This document shows, one piece after another, positions 1-9,068 of a stretch of DNA of 37,967 nt (position 1 is its first letter; every line of letters begins with the position of its first letter). Under the pieces are notes generated by a model. That model saw only the letters and a list, made by a program, of their open reading frames with translations, was not told where the DNA came from and did no database searches. The position numbers were made by a program, and so were the translations under genes. The DNA is from Deltaproteobacteria bacterium RIFOXYA12_FULL_61_11 (GTDB lineage Bacteria; Bdellovibrionota_F; JAHFAK01; YA12-FULL-61-11). The stretch spans positions 1 to 37,967 of the forward strand of contig MGSU01000247.1 in the NCBI GenBank assembly GCA_001799195.1, read 5' to 3'.

Positions 1-64
1 AGTCACGGACCTCGGACAGCGAGGTCTTCTCGTCAAAGCTGTATCGGTAGACGTCCTGGCTCAT
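1..64 (-). CDS. N-terminus of an uncharacterised protein, truncated by window edge (MSQDVYRYSFDEKTSLSEVRD...)
   Basis: Reverse complement of 1-64 starts with ATG at 64..62 and stays open to the window edge; it lies just downstream of the sigma-like gene on the same strand. Confidence 0.55.
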   Translation of the reverse strand, partial: MSQDVYRYSFDEKTSLSEVRD

Positions 65-100
65 TTTTGTCTCCGTTGGCTCCAGGCGGCTCATCTCCGC

Positions 101-730
101 TCAGCGGTTACCTACCGGCGCTCCGCGAGATGTGTCGGAGCCTTCCAGATAGGCGGCGAGGCCCGCGCGCTCGAAGCGGCTGCGAAGCTTCTGGACCGAC
201 TCGTAAAGGGTGCCGCGCGGGACACCGGTTTCCCGGGACACCTCGCTCACCGTGGAGGTCAGGAGCCGCAGGCAAAGCTCCCGCAGATCTGGAGACAGCT
301 CGGCGATGGTCCTGGCCATGTCCCGGCGCAGGTCGCGGAGGCCTTCGTCCTGGCGGGCCGCGTCCAGCGTCTCGCGCCGGTAGCTATCCTGATCGAGGAC
401 CGGCGGCGTGTCGCCGCTCCCTCCACCTTCGTCGGGCCGGCGCTCATCCAGGGAGCCGGCGTTGCAGCGGTAGTCCCGCAGCCCGGCCTTCTGCGTCTCG
501 ATGATCGTGGCGACCCGGTGCTCGACGATCCGCGCGATGAAGGTCTCGCGCTTCGCCTTCGACGGATCGAAGCGCGGGAGACGCCGCAGCAGATCCATCA
601 TCATGTCCTGCTCAAGGTCGTCGCGGTCGGCCTCGACGAGGCCCGTGCGGCCCACGAGCTGGCGCGCCTTGTGCCGGATGAGCTTGACTGCGTATTCATC
701 GAGTCCCTCGTACCTGTTGTCTCTTCCCAT
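101..730 (-). CDS. RNA polymerase sigma-70-like factor
   Basis: 209 aa; region-2-like segment (DRDDLEQDMMMDLLRRLPRFDPSKAKRETFIARIVEHRV) and C-terminal region-4-like HTH (LSPDLRELCLRLLTSTVSEVSRETGVPRGTLYESVQKLRSRFERAGL). Confidence 0.72.
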   Translation of the reverse strand: MGRDNRYEGLDEYAVKLIRHKARQLVGRTGLVEADRDDLEQDMMMDLLRRLPRFDPSKAKRETFIARIVEHRVATIIETQKAGLRDYRCNAGSLDERRPDEGGGSGDTPPVLDQDSYRRETLDAARQDEGLRDLRRDMARTIAELSPDLRELCLRLLTSTVSEVSRETGVPRGTLYESVQKLRSRFERAGLAAYLEGSDTSRGAPVGNR

Positions 731-899
731 CGGGCCCTCGCGGGCCGCGGAGGAAGTCGCCGATGGGTGTCAGCCAGAGCCGGAGCGGAGCCACGCGAGA
801 GCGGGGCGTTGCGAGTGCGCCAGTCCTGGCGACACCCACAACGACCTCCGCTTTGCGGCCGGTTCGTTGTCTGGTGCTACTGACCGTCCCTGAGCCGGG

Positions 900-1235
900 T
901 CAGGTGACCCGGGCCCCATCCGCGACGGTCATGCGGACGGGCAATCCGTTCTGCACCACGAGGCTCTCGACCGTGACCGACCGCTCCCGGTCGAAGAGGT
1001 CGAAGAGCTCGAGCACCTGTTCCTTCAAGGTGAAGTCGTCCCTGCTGCGCGCCGCGTGCGGCGCGTTGGTCTTGCCGAGGAGGAAGTCGCGCAGCACGCG
1101 CGGCGGCGGCTCGAACACCGGCTCTCCCTCGCGGACGGGGAGCCCCTCGATCCGGCCGAAGTTGACTTCCTGCATTAGCACCACCAGCTGCTGCCGCGCC
1201 GGCGACAGCGAGCGCTTGGTTTGCGTCGGGCTCAT
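900..1235 (-). CDS. hypothetical protein (MSPTQTKRSLSPARQQLVVLMQEVNFGRIEGL...)
   Basis: ORF in the minus-strand operon; start at 1235 gives an ATGA overlap with the stop of the upstream gene (1232). Confidence 0.55.
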   Translation of the reverse strand: MSPTQTKRSLSPARQQLVVLMQEVNFGRIEGLPVREGEPVFEPPPRVLRDFLLGKTNAPHAARSRDDFTLKEQVLELFDLFDRERSVTVESLVVQNGLPVRMTVADGARVT

Positions 1236-1687
1236 CGTTCGTCCCTCCTCGGCTCGCGAGAGCGCGCATACGCGGCGAACAGGCTCGTCCCGTCCTCGCA
1301 CCTGCCCGCTGACTCGACGTGGAGGTCGTGGTCTTCGTCGAGGACCTGCTCGACCTCCCAGCGCCGCAGGAGCCCGGGCAGCCGCTGCCAGTCGTCCTCG
1401 CCGAACACCGGTGTCGTGATGGGTTTCGTGCTCGCGTCGGGCTTCTCGATCTGGGCGAGCAGCTCGGCGATGGCGGGGTGCGGCCTGAGACGGGAGACAG
1501 AGTTCATGGTCCCGGACATACCGGCGCCCGGAGAAAGGTGTCGGCGTACGACCGCGCCGAGGGCGCAGGCGATGGCCTCCACGAGCTCGTCGCCCGGCTG
1601 CCTGACCGCGATCACGCCGCCGAGTGCGAGCACCGCGTCGCGCAGCGCGCCCTGGGCGGTACCAACTCGATGAGATGGGTTTGTCAT
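1232..1687 (-). CDS. hypothetical protein (MTNPSHRVGTAQGALRDAVLALGG...)
   Basis: Start at 1687 preceded by GAGGAACGCGTG (purine-rich SD-like); 4-bp overlap with the next gene. Confidence 0.55.
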   Translation of the reverse strand: MTNPSHRVGTAQGALRDAVLALGGVIAVRQPGDELVEAIACALGAVVRRHLSPGAGMSGTMNSVSRLRPHPAIAELLAQIEKPDASTKPITTPVFGEDDWQRLPGLLRRWEVEQVLDEDHDLHVESAGRCEDGTSLFAAYARSREPRRDER

Positions 1688-1722
1688 CACGCGTTCCTCC
1701 TCTGGCCCGCAGATCTCCAAAG

Positions 1723-1737
1723 CCGCGACTGTCGCGG
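1723..1737. promoter_or_regulatory. perfect 7-1-7 dyad CCGCGAC-T-GTCGCGG
   Basis: Read directly; about 36 bp upstream of the start codon at 1687. Single-base loop favours an operator-type dyad over a hairpin. Confidence 0.3.
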
Positions 1738-2042
1738 ACGGGGACGCGGGCGCTTCTGGTGAGGAAACGCGGTCTCGATCGCCGAGCTGGGACAGCCCTT
1801 CGTGCGATTCTTCGGGGAGCGCTTCGGCCAGGGGCGGACAGGGGGAGCTTCGTCGGTCGATGCCATCGTGGACCTCCTCGCCGGCGCTGTGGTTGCGGGG
1901 GAGGTCCTCGGGCGCTCGACCCAGGGTGCCTCGCGGTTCTTCCCGCCGGTCACCGGCTTCGTCGGAGGGTTGCTTGCGCAACGACCGTGCCGATGATCGA
2001 AGCGGAACAATTACGGCAAGTTAGGCGCGTCTCGATCCGGCC

Positions 2043-2091
2043 AGGAAAGCCTGGCGGCTCGTGAGGAAAGTCTGGAGCGGGTCCAGGAAAG
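2043..2091. repeat. three AGGAAAG direct repeats at exact 21-bp spacing
   Basis: AGGAAAG at 2043-2049, 2064-2070 and 2085-2091; extended similarity AGGAAAGYCTGG in the first two copies. Confidence 0.6.
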
Positions 2092-2217
2092 TCGGCCGGA
2101 CAGGTGGAGCGATCAACGTGCCAGTTGGTCCGATTCGATCGCCGGATGGAGCGGTCACGGCACGCAGATGGTGCGATGCCGTCCCGCAGGATGGCTCGCG
2201 GCGGATCACAGGGAGGT

Positions 2218-5178
2218 TCAGGCCATGCTCGCGGCTGCGGTGTCCCCGGCGCCGGCAAGCCCGAACGCTTTGTACATCTTCGACGCCTGGGCCTCGCCAA
2301 CGCCCATGATCTCGCCGGCGCGCTTCTGCAGCCCATCGCCGCGCTCGAAGCCCTCGGCCTGGCCGATCTCGTCGGCCAGCGTCCACAGCTCTCGCTTGCA
2401 GGAGTCCTCGTCGAGCGTCTCGACTGCGGAGATGATCGCAGGCGGGAGGCCGGTGTGCGAGAGATCCACGGCGGCGGCACCCTCGGCGGTCATCTTGGCC
2501 ACCGCGCGCTCCAGCTCCTTCTCCAGCCCGCGCACGTTGCCCGGCCAGTCGTGGCGCAGCAAGCCGACCAGGCAGCGGTCGGTCACGCGATGCGTCCCGG
2601 CGAAGTGCCTTGCGAGCAGCAGGATGTCGCCGCGCCGGTCGCGCAGCGGTGGAATAGTGATCCTCACCGTGATCCGGTCAAGCAGGTCGGCGCGCAGCGT
2701 CCGGTCTGCGACCACCTTGTCCAGTTCGGCGTTGGTCGCGAAGATGCACCTGACGTTGGGGGTGACGCTCTCACCGCCGACCTTCTCGACAGGGCGCCTC
2801 TCGAGCACCGACAGGAAGATCACCTGCAAATCGCTCGACAGCTCGGCCAGCTCGTCGACGAAGAGCGTGCCGCCGTTGGCCGCCATCAAGTGACCGGCCT
2901 TGCCGTTGCGCTCGATCCCCTGGACGCCGTGGTTCTTGCCGTAGCCGATCCACTCGCCGCGCTGGATGTTCAGGTCGCCGCCGGCCCCGCCCGCGTTGCG
3001 CTCCACGAAGGCCTTGCTCGCGCGGCCGCTCGACGCGTGGAGCAGCTTCGCGATGTGGGTCTTGCCAGTGCCTCGCTCGCCAAGGAGCAGGACCGCAGCG
3101 GCGCCGTCCATCAGGTTCGCGTGGTGGATGCCCTCGAACACCTCGAGCAGGGCGGGGCTCGATCCCACGACGATGCCGTTCGTGTCGATCTGCTGCCGAT
3201 AGGCGCGCTGCGCCGCGATCCTCTTCTTGTTGATGGCCGTGTGCAGGACGCGGACGTTGTCGGGCTTGTCGGTGGCGCGGGCCTCGCCGGAGACCGGCAC
3301 CGTCACGCGGCGCTTGCCGCCGTGCTTCTCGAACGTGACGTCGAGCGCCGTGGCCACGCCCGACACGGACAGCGAGACCGATGTGCCAGAGATGATGTCC
3401 ACAGGTGCGGTCGCTCCGTCGACGGCCGGAAGCTGGCCCGCGGGGCGCGCCGTGACGTCGAGGGCGGCACCGATGCCATGGTTCGTGAGCATCACCTTGT
3501 CACCGTCGCGCGCGGCGGTGAGCGAGGGCCACAGGGGAAGGCCGAACTGCTCCAGCACAGCCTCGTCGAGTGCGCGGTGGTCGGTGACTGGCTGCTTCAG
3601 CACCCTGGTGGCATCGGTGATCGTACGGGGGACTCGGCCCGCCGCGACGAGCCTCAGCGCCGCGGGGCTCTTCGAGTGGTTCGGCGGGAGAGCCTTGGCC
3701 GCGGTCATGCACCAGTCGAAGCGGAGCAGGAGAGGGCCGGTGTCGCCACTGCTGGCGACGAGGCGCGCGTGCAACAGGCCCACGAGCTTCCAGATCACCG
3801 CAGGGAGGATGTCCATCGTCAGGTCGTCGAGCCGCCACCGGAGCGCCATCACGCCGATCTCGCCGGTCTCGGGGTCGACGTCCCAGCTTTCCTGCTCCTT
3901 GTCGATAGCCCACGACAGAACTGCTTCTTCGACCTGGGCCCGCATCACCGCTGGGACCGCTTGGAGCTCGCGTGCGAGCGCGGCCGAGGCGAGCGCACCC
4001 ACGCGGTGCATCTTCGCGTCGGCCTGGCACGCGGCCAGCAGCCTCATCACCTGGCCCGGGTCACCTCTCGCCCGCTCGGTGAGAAGCCCGGCGACGTGCT
4101 CGGAGACGACCGCGGAGATCAGCAGCTCGTCCAGCGCACGCAGGTGCGGGAGCCAGTTGGCCCAGTTCGACGCCACGTCGATGCCGTCGAGCAGCTCCTT
4201 GCGCGCCTCCGCATTGATCAGCACCTCGCGGAACTTCGTCAGGTCGACGAGGTCGGGGAAGAGCCCGAGGTCGGTGTCCAGTTCGTCGAGCGACCGCCGC
4301 TGCTGCGTGTAGTAGTCGGCGTCCAGGATCGAGCTGACCGTGACGTCCACGACGTGATAGAAGACCCGCGCCTGCTCTTCCACTGTCGTGATCTGGTTCT
4401 TGTAGGTCAGCTTCGGGAACCGCAGGCGCAGCGCTCCGCTCGTCCCCCCGATGAAGAACCGAACTTGGATGGCCCCAGCGAGCTCCTCGGCCCGAACCGG
4501 GAGGTCCGAGTCGAAGGACTCGACCTTGACCTGGGCGTCGGCGCGGATCTCCTTGAGCCGCCCCGCGTTGGGATCGATGTACAGTCGGCTCTTGAAGCTC
4601 GTGTGGTCGATGCTCCGGTACTCCTCGGCCGAGGGTCCCGAGAACTTGATCATGTAGAGCCGCTCGACGAAGCGGGTGAAGCACAGCTCTCGGAGCTTCT
4701 CGAGGTCGAACTGCCGCTTGCTCACCGCCTCCTTGGGGATCTTGAGGAACGCGGAGTTGAAGTCGTCCAGGCGCTCGTCGGTGATGCGTCGACCACCGCC
4801 GGTCGTCGTGAAACGAAGGAGCCCTTCATCGTCGAGGAAGTACCGGATGCCGACCGTGTCGACGATGATGTCCTGCCAGGTGAACCAGAGTGGCCGTCGC
4901 TCGTCGTAGTCGTAGGCCCGGACTGACAACTCGTCCTGGAGCCCGAGGACCACGTGCAGGGCATCTCTCCCGCCCACCGCGTTGCGCGCGAAGACGCCGA
5001 ATCGGATCTGCGGCGTGAGCCATGCGTTATCCAGACCGGCGTTCAGCGCCGCGTAGTCGAACGGGATCGTTGTCTGGTACGACTGGATCGTGATCTCCCG
5101 CTGATCCAGGATGCTCTCGGCACGAGGTGCGACCTCCAGATGCTGGATGTGGTCCTTGGGCTCGTACCGAGTGCTCAT
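2218..5178 (-). CDS. large AAA+ protein with sigma-54-activator-type ATPase domain lacking GAFTGA; long N-terminal region of unknown function
   Basis: 986 aa; Walker A GERGTGKT, Walker B GGTLFVDELAEL, sensor FATNAELD, arginine-finger-type RADLLDRI, WPGNVRGLEKELERA, C-terminal HTH-like segment (RAGEIMGVGEAQASKMYKAFGLAG). The GAFTGA position reads GYGKNHGVQGI. Confidence 0.8.
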   Translation of the reverse strand: MSTRYEPKDHIQHLEVAPRAESILDQREITIQSYQTTIPFDYAALNAGLDNAWLTPQIRFGVFARNAVGGRDALHVVLGLQDELSVRAYDYDERRPLWFTWQDIIVDTVGIRYFLDDEGLLRFTTTGGGRRITDERLDDFNSAFLKIPKEAVSKRQFDLEKLRELCFTRFVERLYMIKFSGPSAEEYRSIDHTSFKSRLYIDPNAGRLKEIRADAQVKVESFDSDLPVRAEELAGAIQVRFFIGGTSGALRLRFPKLTYKNQITTVEEQARVFYHVVDVTVSSILDADYYTQQRRSLDELDTDLGLFPDLVDLTKFREVLINAEARKELLDGIDVASNWANWLPHLRALDELLISAVVSEHVAGLLTERARGDPGQVMRLLAACQADAKMHRVGALASAALARELQAVPAVMRAQVEEAVLSWAIDKEQESWDVDPETGEIGVMALRWRLDDLTMDILPAVIWKLVGLLHARLVASSGDTGPLLLRFDWCMTAAKALPPNHSKSPAALRLVAAGRVPRTITDATRVLKQPVTDHRALDEAVLEQFGLPLWPSLTAARDGDKVMLTNHGIGAALDVTARPAGQLPAVDGATAPVDIISGTSVSLSVSGVATALDVTFEKHGGKRRVTVPVSGEARATDKPDNVRVLHTAINKKRIAAQRAYRQQIDTNGIVVGSSPALLEVFEGIHHANLMDGAAAVLLLGERGTGKTHIAKLLHASSGRASKAFVERNAGGAGGDLNIQRGEWIGYGKNHGVQGIERNGKAGHLMAANGGTLFVDELAELSSDLQVIFLSVLERRPVEKVGGESVTPNVRCIFATNAELDKVVADRTLRADLLDRITVRITIPPLRDRRGDILLLARHFAGTHRVTDRCLVGLLRHDWPGNVRGLEKELERAVAKMTAEGAAAVDLSHTGLPPAIISAVETLDEDSCKRELWTLADEIGQAEGFERGDGLQKRAGEIMGVGEAQASKMYKAFGLAGAGDTAAASMA

Positions 5179-5189
5179 CGCGTCCCCCT

Positions 5190-5885
5190 TTATGCCGGTC
5201 TCCGAAGCGGTCGATCCCCCGGCGGCGGTCTCCGAACGGCGACGACCTTGCCCTGGATGCGCAGGTCGTCGTCAGGGCCGATAACGATCGGACGGTAGCG
5301 CGGGTTTTCCGGGCGCAGCTCGATCCGCTCGGCAGAGATCGACAGCCGTTTCACCGTGGCCTCGTCGCCAAGGAGCGCGACCACGACGTCTCCGCTCTCG
5401 GCGACAGGCTGTTGTCGCACGACGACGTAGTCGCCGCTGGCGATGCCCGCGCGCACCATGCTGTCTCCGTGAACCTCCAGGGCGAAGTGTCGTCCTCCGC
5501 GCACCATGTTCTGTTCGACGAGCAGCTCTCCGACGATGTTCTCTTCGGCAAGGAGAGGCTGGCCAGCCGCGACTGTCCCGACGATCGGCACGGGCTCGAG
5601 GCCGGCCACTTCTCGCTCCGGCTCCTCGACGATCTCGAGGGACCGCGCCTTCCGCGGCTCGCGCTTCACGTACCCCTTGCGGACGAGCTGGCTCACCTGC
5701 TCGTAGGCGCTGGCCGACGAGATGCCGAGGATGTCGCCGAGCTCCTTCGACGTGGGCGGGAACCCGCGCTTGCCGATGAAGGCCTGAATCGCCCGCAGCG
5801 TGCGCCGCTGCGGCTCCGTGATCTCCGTTGAAGTTGGGCGACCGCGCCGCTTCTCGTGCTGCTGGCCCTTGGGTTGTCTCGACAC
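5190..5885 (-). CDS. lexA: LexA-type SOS repressor / S24 peptidase
   Basis: 231 aa; N-terminal winged-HTH (QRRTLRAIQAFIGKRGFPPTSKELGDILGISSASAYEQVSQLVRKGYV), Ala-Gly cleavage-site-like VAAGQP, catalytic Ser in GDSMVRAGI, catalytic Lys in EATVKRL. Confidence 0.92.
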   Translation of the reverse strand: MSRQPKGQQHEKRRGRPTSTEITEPQRRTLRAIQAFIGKRGFPPTSKELGDILGISSASAYEQVSQLVRKGYVKREPRKARSLEIVEEPEREVAGLEPVPIVGTVAAGQPLLAEENIVGELLVEQNMVRGGRHFALEVHGDSMVRAGIASGDYVVVRQQPVAESGDVVVALLGDEATVKRLSISAERIELRPENPRYRPIVIGPDDDLRIQGKVVAVRRPPPGDRPLRRPA

Positions 5886-5946
5886 TCTGCTGGACCTCCC
5901 GGAAGCCGTCGAGGGGCCATGCCCCCTGAGGCTGCTGATGAATGGA

Positions 5947-5979
5947 GTCAGTATATATCCCTGACGTGTATCAGGTCAA
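5947..5979 (-). promoter_or_regulatory. predicted lexA promoter with overlapping operator-like dyads
   Basis: Minus strand: TTGACC (5979..5974), 18-bp spacer, TATACT (5955..5950). Overlapping inverted repeats on plus strand: GTCAG-N9-CTGAC (5947-5965) and CTGA-N6-TCAG (5961-5974). Confidence 0.55.
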
Positions 5980-6392
5980 ATTGGCCTCCGTGAGGTCTAA
6001 GTGCCGACACCTCGAGCTTCTCGCCGGTAGGTAACCAGCGACGCGACCAGCGGAGCAAGGCGATGAAGCGAGGGCACACGGACAACGAGACGCGAACGGA
6101 GGCAGGAGCCGCCGATCGGGATCGCGTCGCTGCCCGCGCCGCCCGGGAGGAGGTCACCGACATCCTGGCCGAGGCGCTCTGGACGCTCATCTGCACCGGC
6201 CGCGGGCCATCGCCGGCACCTTCGATCCGCTCCAGGGTGACGTCATGCTCCGGTGACTCGTCCGGCCGCGAGCAGAACCGTCAACCAGTTGAAAACACTA
6301 GGAATTGAGAGTTGCTTTACCCGGCGAACAACGCCTCCATGGCTGATGAGGCCGGGTGCATTGGGTGCCCCGGCGAGCCGAGGAGGATAACG

Positions 6393-6941
6393 ATGAGCCA
6401 ACGAAGAAAGGAAGCGGCGAGCAGGGCGCGCCGGGCCGTAGCGGATGTCGCCGGGCAGCTCGCGGCCCTACGAGAGATGACCGTGGGCCAGCTCTGCGAG
6501 CGGTACCGCGAGGTGTTCGGAGATCCGACCCGCTCCCGCAACAAGGACCACCTGCACAAGAAGATCGCCTGGCGGATCCAGGAGCTGGCCGAGGGCGGGC
6601 TCTCGGATCACGCCCGGGCGCGCATCGCCGAGCTGGCGCCCGGCGCACCGGTCCGGTGGCGATCGAGCAACGGCGGCGGGGCGGCCCGTCAGGCCCCCGA
6701 GCCGGACCAGATGAAGGACCGCGATCCGTGCCTGCCTCTGCCGGGCACGGTGCTCACACGCGAGCACCAGGGCGCCGAGCACCGGGTCACCGTGCTCGAG
6801 GACGGCTTCGAATACCGAGGAGCCCGCTACCGCAGCCTCTCGAAGATCGCGCAGGAGATCACCGGCACGAGGTGGAACGGCTACCTCTTCTTCCGTCTGA
6901 AGAACCGGGCGCGGGAGCGCGGCGCCGGAGGTGAGGCATGA
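6393..6941 (+). CDS. DUF2924-like protein, usually found next to recombinases
   Basis: Start at 6393 preceded by AGGAGG; conserved-looking ...VGQLCERYREVFGDPTRSRNKDHLHKKIAWRIQELAEGGLSDHARARIAELA... and C-terminal YRSLSKIAQEITGTRWNGYLFFRL. Confidence 0.75.
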   Translation: MSQRRKEAASRARRAVADVAGQLAALREMTVGQLCERYREVFGDPTRSRNKDHLHKKIAWRIQELAEGGLSDHARARIAELAPGAPVRWRSSNGGGAARQAPEPDQMKDRDPCLPLPGTVLTREHQGAEHRVTVLEDGFEYRGARYRSLSKIAQEITGTRWNGYLFFRLKNRARERGAGGEA

Positions 6942-8569
6942 GCGGCGCGAGGCGGCGGCCAGGATCCTCGAACGGGAAGCAGCCCGAGCCCAAGCGGCGC
7001 TGCGCCATCTACACGCGCAAGTCCACCTCCATCGGGCTCGAGCAGGAGTTCAACTCGCTCGACGCCCAGCGCGAGGCCTGCGAGCGGTACATCGCCGCTC
7101 GGGCCTGCGAGGGCTGGCAAGTCGTGCCCGAGCACTACGACGACGGCGGCTTCACGGGTGCGAACATCGATCGCCCGGCCTTCCAGCGCATCCTGGCCGA
7201 TATGGAGGCTGGAAAGATCGACGTGGTGGTCGTCTACAAGGTGGATCGCCTCTCGCGCTCGCTGCTCGACTTCGCCCAGGTCATGGACCGTTTCAACCGC
7301 TCGAGCACCGCCTTCGTGAGCGTCACCCAGAACTTCTCGACCGCCGATGCCATGGGCCGTCTCACGCTCAACATGCTGATGAGTTTCGCGGAATTTGAGA
7401 GGTCCATGATCGCGGAGCGAACCCGCGACAAGATCGTAGCCTCACGCCGCAAGGGCAAGTGGACTGGCGGTCCGGTGCCCATCGGCTACGACGTCGCCGA
7501 CAAGCACCTGGTCATAAACGAGCTCGAGGCCGTGGTGGTGCGCGAGCTGTTCGACCTCTACGAGCAGCACCGCTCGGCGCTCGCCGTGGCCCGCCTCCTC
7601 GACAAGGCTGGGCGAACCACGAAGCGCCACCGCGCCAACAACGGCAACGTGCGCGAGGGGAAGCAATGGACCAAGGACGCGGTCCTGCGCGTGCTCCGCA
7701 ACTCGCTCTACGCGGGCTACATGCCGTGTCACGGCGAGCTGCACGAGGGGGAGCACACGGCCATCATCGACCGCGAGCTCTGGCAGCGCGTCGCCGACCA
7801 GCTCGACGGCAAAGTGGGGCCCCGGCGGCCCGGCTCCCGCAACCCGGCCTACCTGCTCCGGGGCGTCTTGCGCTGCGGGCGGTGCGGCATGGCCATGACC
7901 CCGGCCTCGACCCGCAAGAAGGACGGGACCGAGTATCGCTACTATCGATGTGTGACCCGGGACAAGGAGGGCCGCGAGGCATGCACGGCGAGACCACTCC
8001 CCGCGGCGGCCATCGAGGGCTTCGTGGTCGAGCGTCTGCGCGAGGCAACCGCGAGCGGGGGTTTGGCCAGGGATGTGCGCGGGAAGCTGCTGGGTAAGCT
8101 CGATGCCCGCCGCAAGGGCCTGCAGACCGAGCGCCGGGACCTCCCGGCCAGGATCGCGAGCCTGTCGGCCGAGGGCCGCAACCTCGTGGAGACCCTCGGC
8201 CAGGCCAGGGGCACCGCGCACCGCCTGCTCGAGGAGCGCATTGAGGACATCGGCGGCCAGCTCGCCGCCTGCGAGCTGCGCCTCGCCGAGGTGGAGCGGG
8301 CGCTCAGCAACCTGGACCGGACCGAGATCGAGGTCCGCTGGGTGGCCGAGACGCTCGCGCGCTTCGACGCGGTCTGGGACGTGATGACCGCCGAGAACCA
8401 GGTCCGGCTCGTCGCGGCGGTCGTCGAGCGGGTCGAGGTGGACGAGCCGAGCGGCCGCGTCACCACCGTGCTCGCAGACCTCGACCTCGGCGACGACGAA
8501 GAAGATGACCAGGCCGACACCGCGCCCACGCCAGCCGCGGCTCAACCGACGATGGAGACCACACCATGA
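6938..8569 (+). CDS. large serine recombinase (site-specific integrase)
   Basis: 543 aa; AIYTRKSTSIGLEQEFNSLDAQREAC, VVVYKVDRLSRSLLDF, MLMSFAEFERSMIAERTRDK, recombinase domain, zinc-ribbon-like CGRCGMAM...YYRCVTRDKEGREAC, C-terminal coiled coil. ATGA overlap with the upstream gene. Confidence 0.93.
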   Translation: MSGARRRPGSSNGKQPEPKRRCAIYTRKSTSIGLEQEFNSLDAQREACERYIAARACEGWQVVPEHYDDGGFTGANIDRPAFQRILADMEAGKIDVVVVYKVDRLSRSLLDFAQVMDRFNRSSTAFVSVTQNFSTADAMGRLTLNMLMSFAEFERSMIAERTRDKIVASRRKGKWTGGPVPIGYDVADKHLVINELEAVVVRELFDLYEQHRSALAVARLLDKAGRTTKRHRANNGNVREGKQWTKDAVLRVLRNSLYAGYMPCHGELHEGEHTAIIDRELWQRVADQLDGKVGPRRPGSRNPAYLLRGVLRCGRCGMAMTPASTRKKDGTEYRYYRCVTRDKEGREACTARPLPAAAIEGFVVERLREATASGGLARDVRGKLLGKLDARRKGLQTERRDLPARIASLSAEGRNLVETLGQARGTAHRLLEERIEDIGGQLAACELRLAEVERALSNLDRTEIEVRWVAETLARFDAVWDVMTAENQVRLVAAVVERVEVDEPSGRVTTVLADLDLGDDEEDDQADTAPTPAAAQPTMETTP

Positions 8570-9060
8570 ACGACGACGCGACGAGGGCCTGCGAGACGAA
8601 CGAGGGCACCGCTGCCGAGGAGACCAGAACGTCCTCCGGCCAGCGCATCTTCACTGGCCAGCTTTTCCGCGTCCGCGACGGCCACGGCTGGGGCTTCAGC
8701 GAGGAGGCGCCCGCACCACCTCCAGGCCCGGTCCACCGCCCGGCCCGCGTCGCCCAGATGCTCGCGCTCGCCCACCGTTTCCAGGCCGCGATCGACCGCG
8801 GCGACTACCGCGACCGTGCCGACCTTGCCCGTCAGCTCGGGTTCACCCGGGCCCGGATCTCCCAGCTCCTCGATCTGCTGATGCTCGCCCCCGACCTCCA
8901 GGAGTTTGTCCTCGACCTCGAAGCCGTTGACGGCCGCGAGCCGCTGACCGAGAGGGCGCTGCGAGCGGTGGTGAAGATCGAACGCTGGGGTAAGCAGCGA
9001 ACTGCATTCCCTCGACCTCAGCCAGCGAATCCTCCGGATACGATCCACAGCCAGGTTTGA
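8566..9060 (+). CDS. HTH-domain protein (ParB/KorB-like HTH)
   Basis: ATGA overlap with the recombinase gene; HTH segment DRADLARQLGFTRARISQLLDLLMLAPDLQEFVL. Confidence 0.6.
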   Translation: MNDDATRACETNEGTAAEETRTSSGQRIFTGQLFRVRDGHGWGFSEEAPAPPPGPVHRPARVAQMLALAHRFQAAIDRGDYRDRADLARQLGFTRARISQLLDLLMLAPDLQEFVLDLEAVDGREPLTERALRAVVKIERWGKQRTAFPRPQPANPPDTIHSQV

Positions 9061-9068
9061 GACTTGTT

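Noticed and set aside
2021-2386. 121-aa minus-strand ORF containing the AGGAAAG repeats as a 7-aa repeat (TFLDPLQTFLTSRQAFLAG)
   Set aside because: Overlaps the 3' end of the AAA+ gene in another frame and has no supported start; the 21-bp periodicity is more simply a DNA-level repeat.
2104-4926. 940-aa plus-strand ORF
   Set aside because: Antisense shadow of the AAA+ gene in GC-rich DNA; low-complexity R/H/V/D/E-rich translation with no recognisable motifs.
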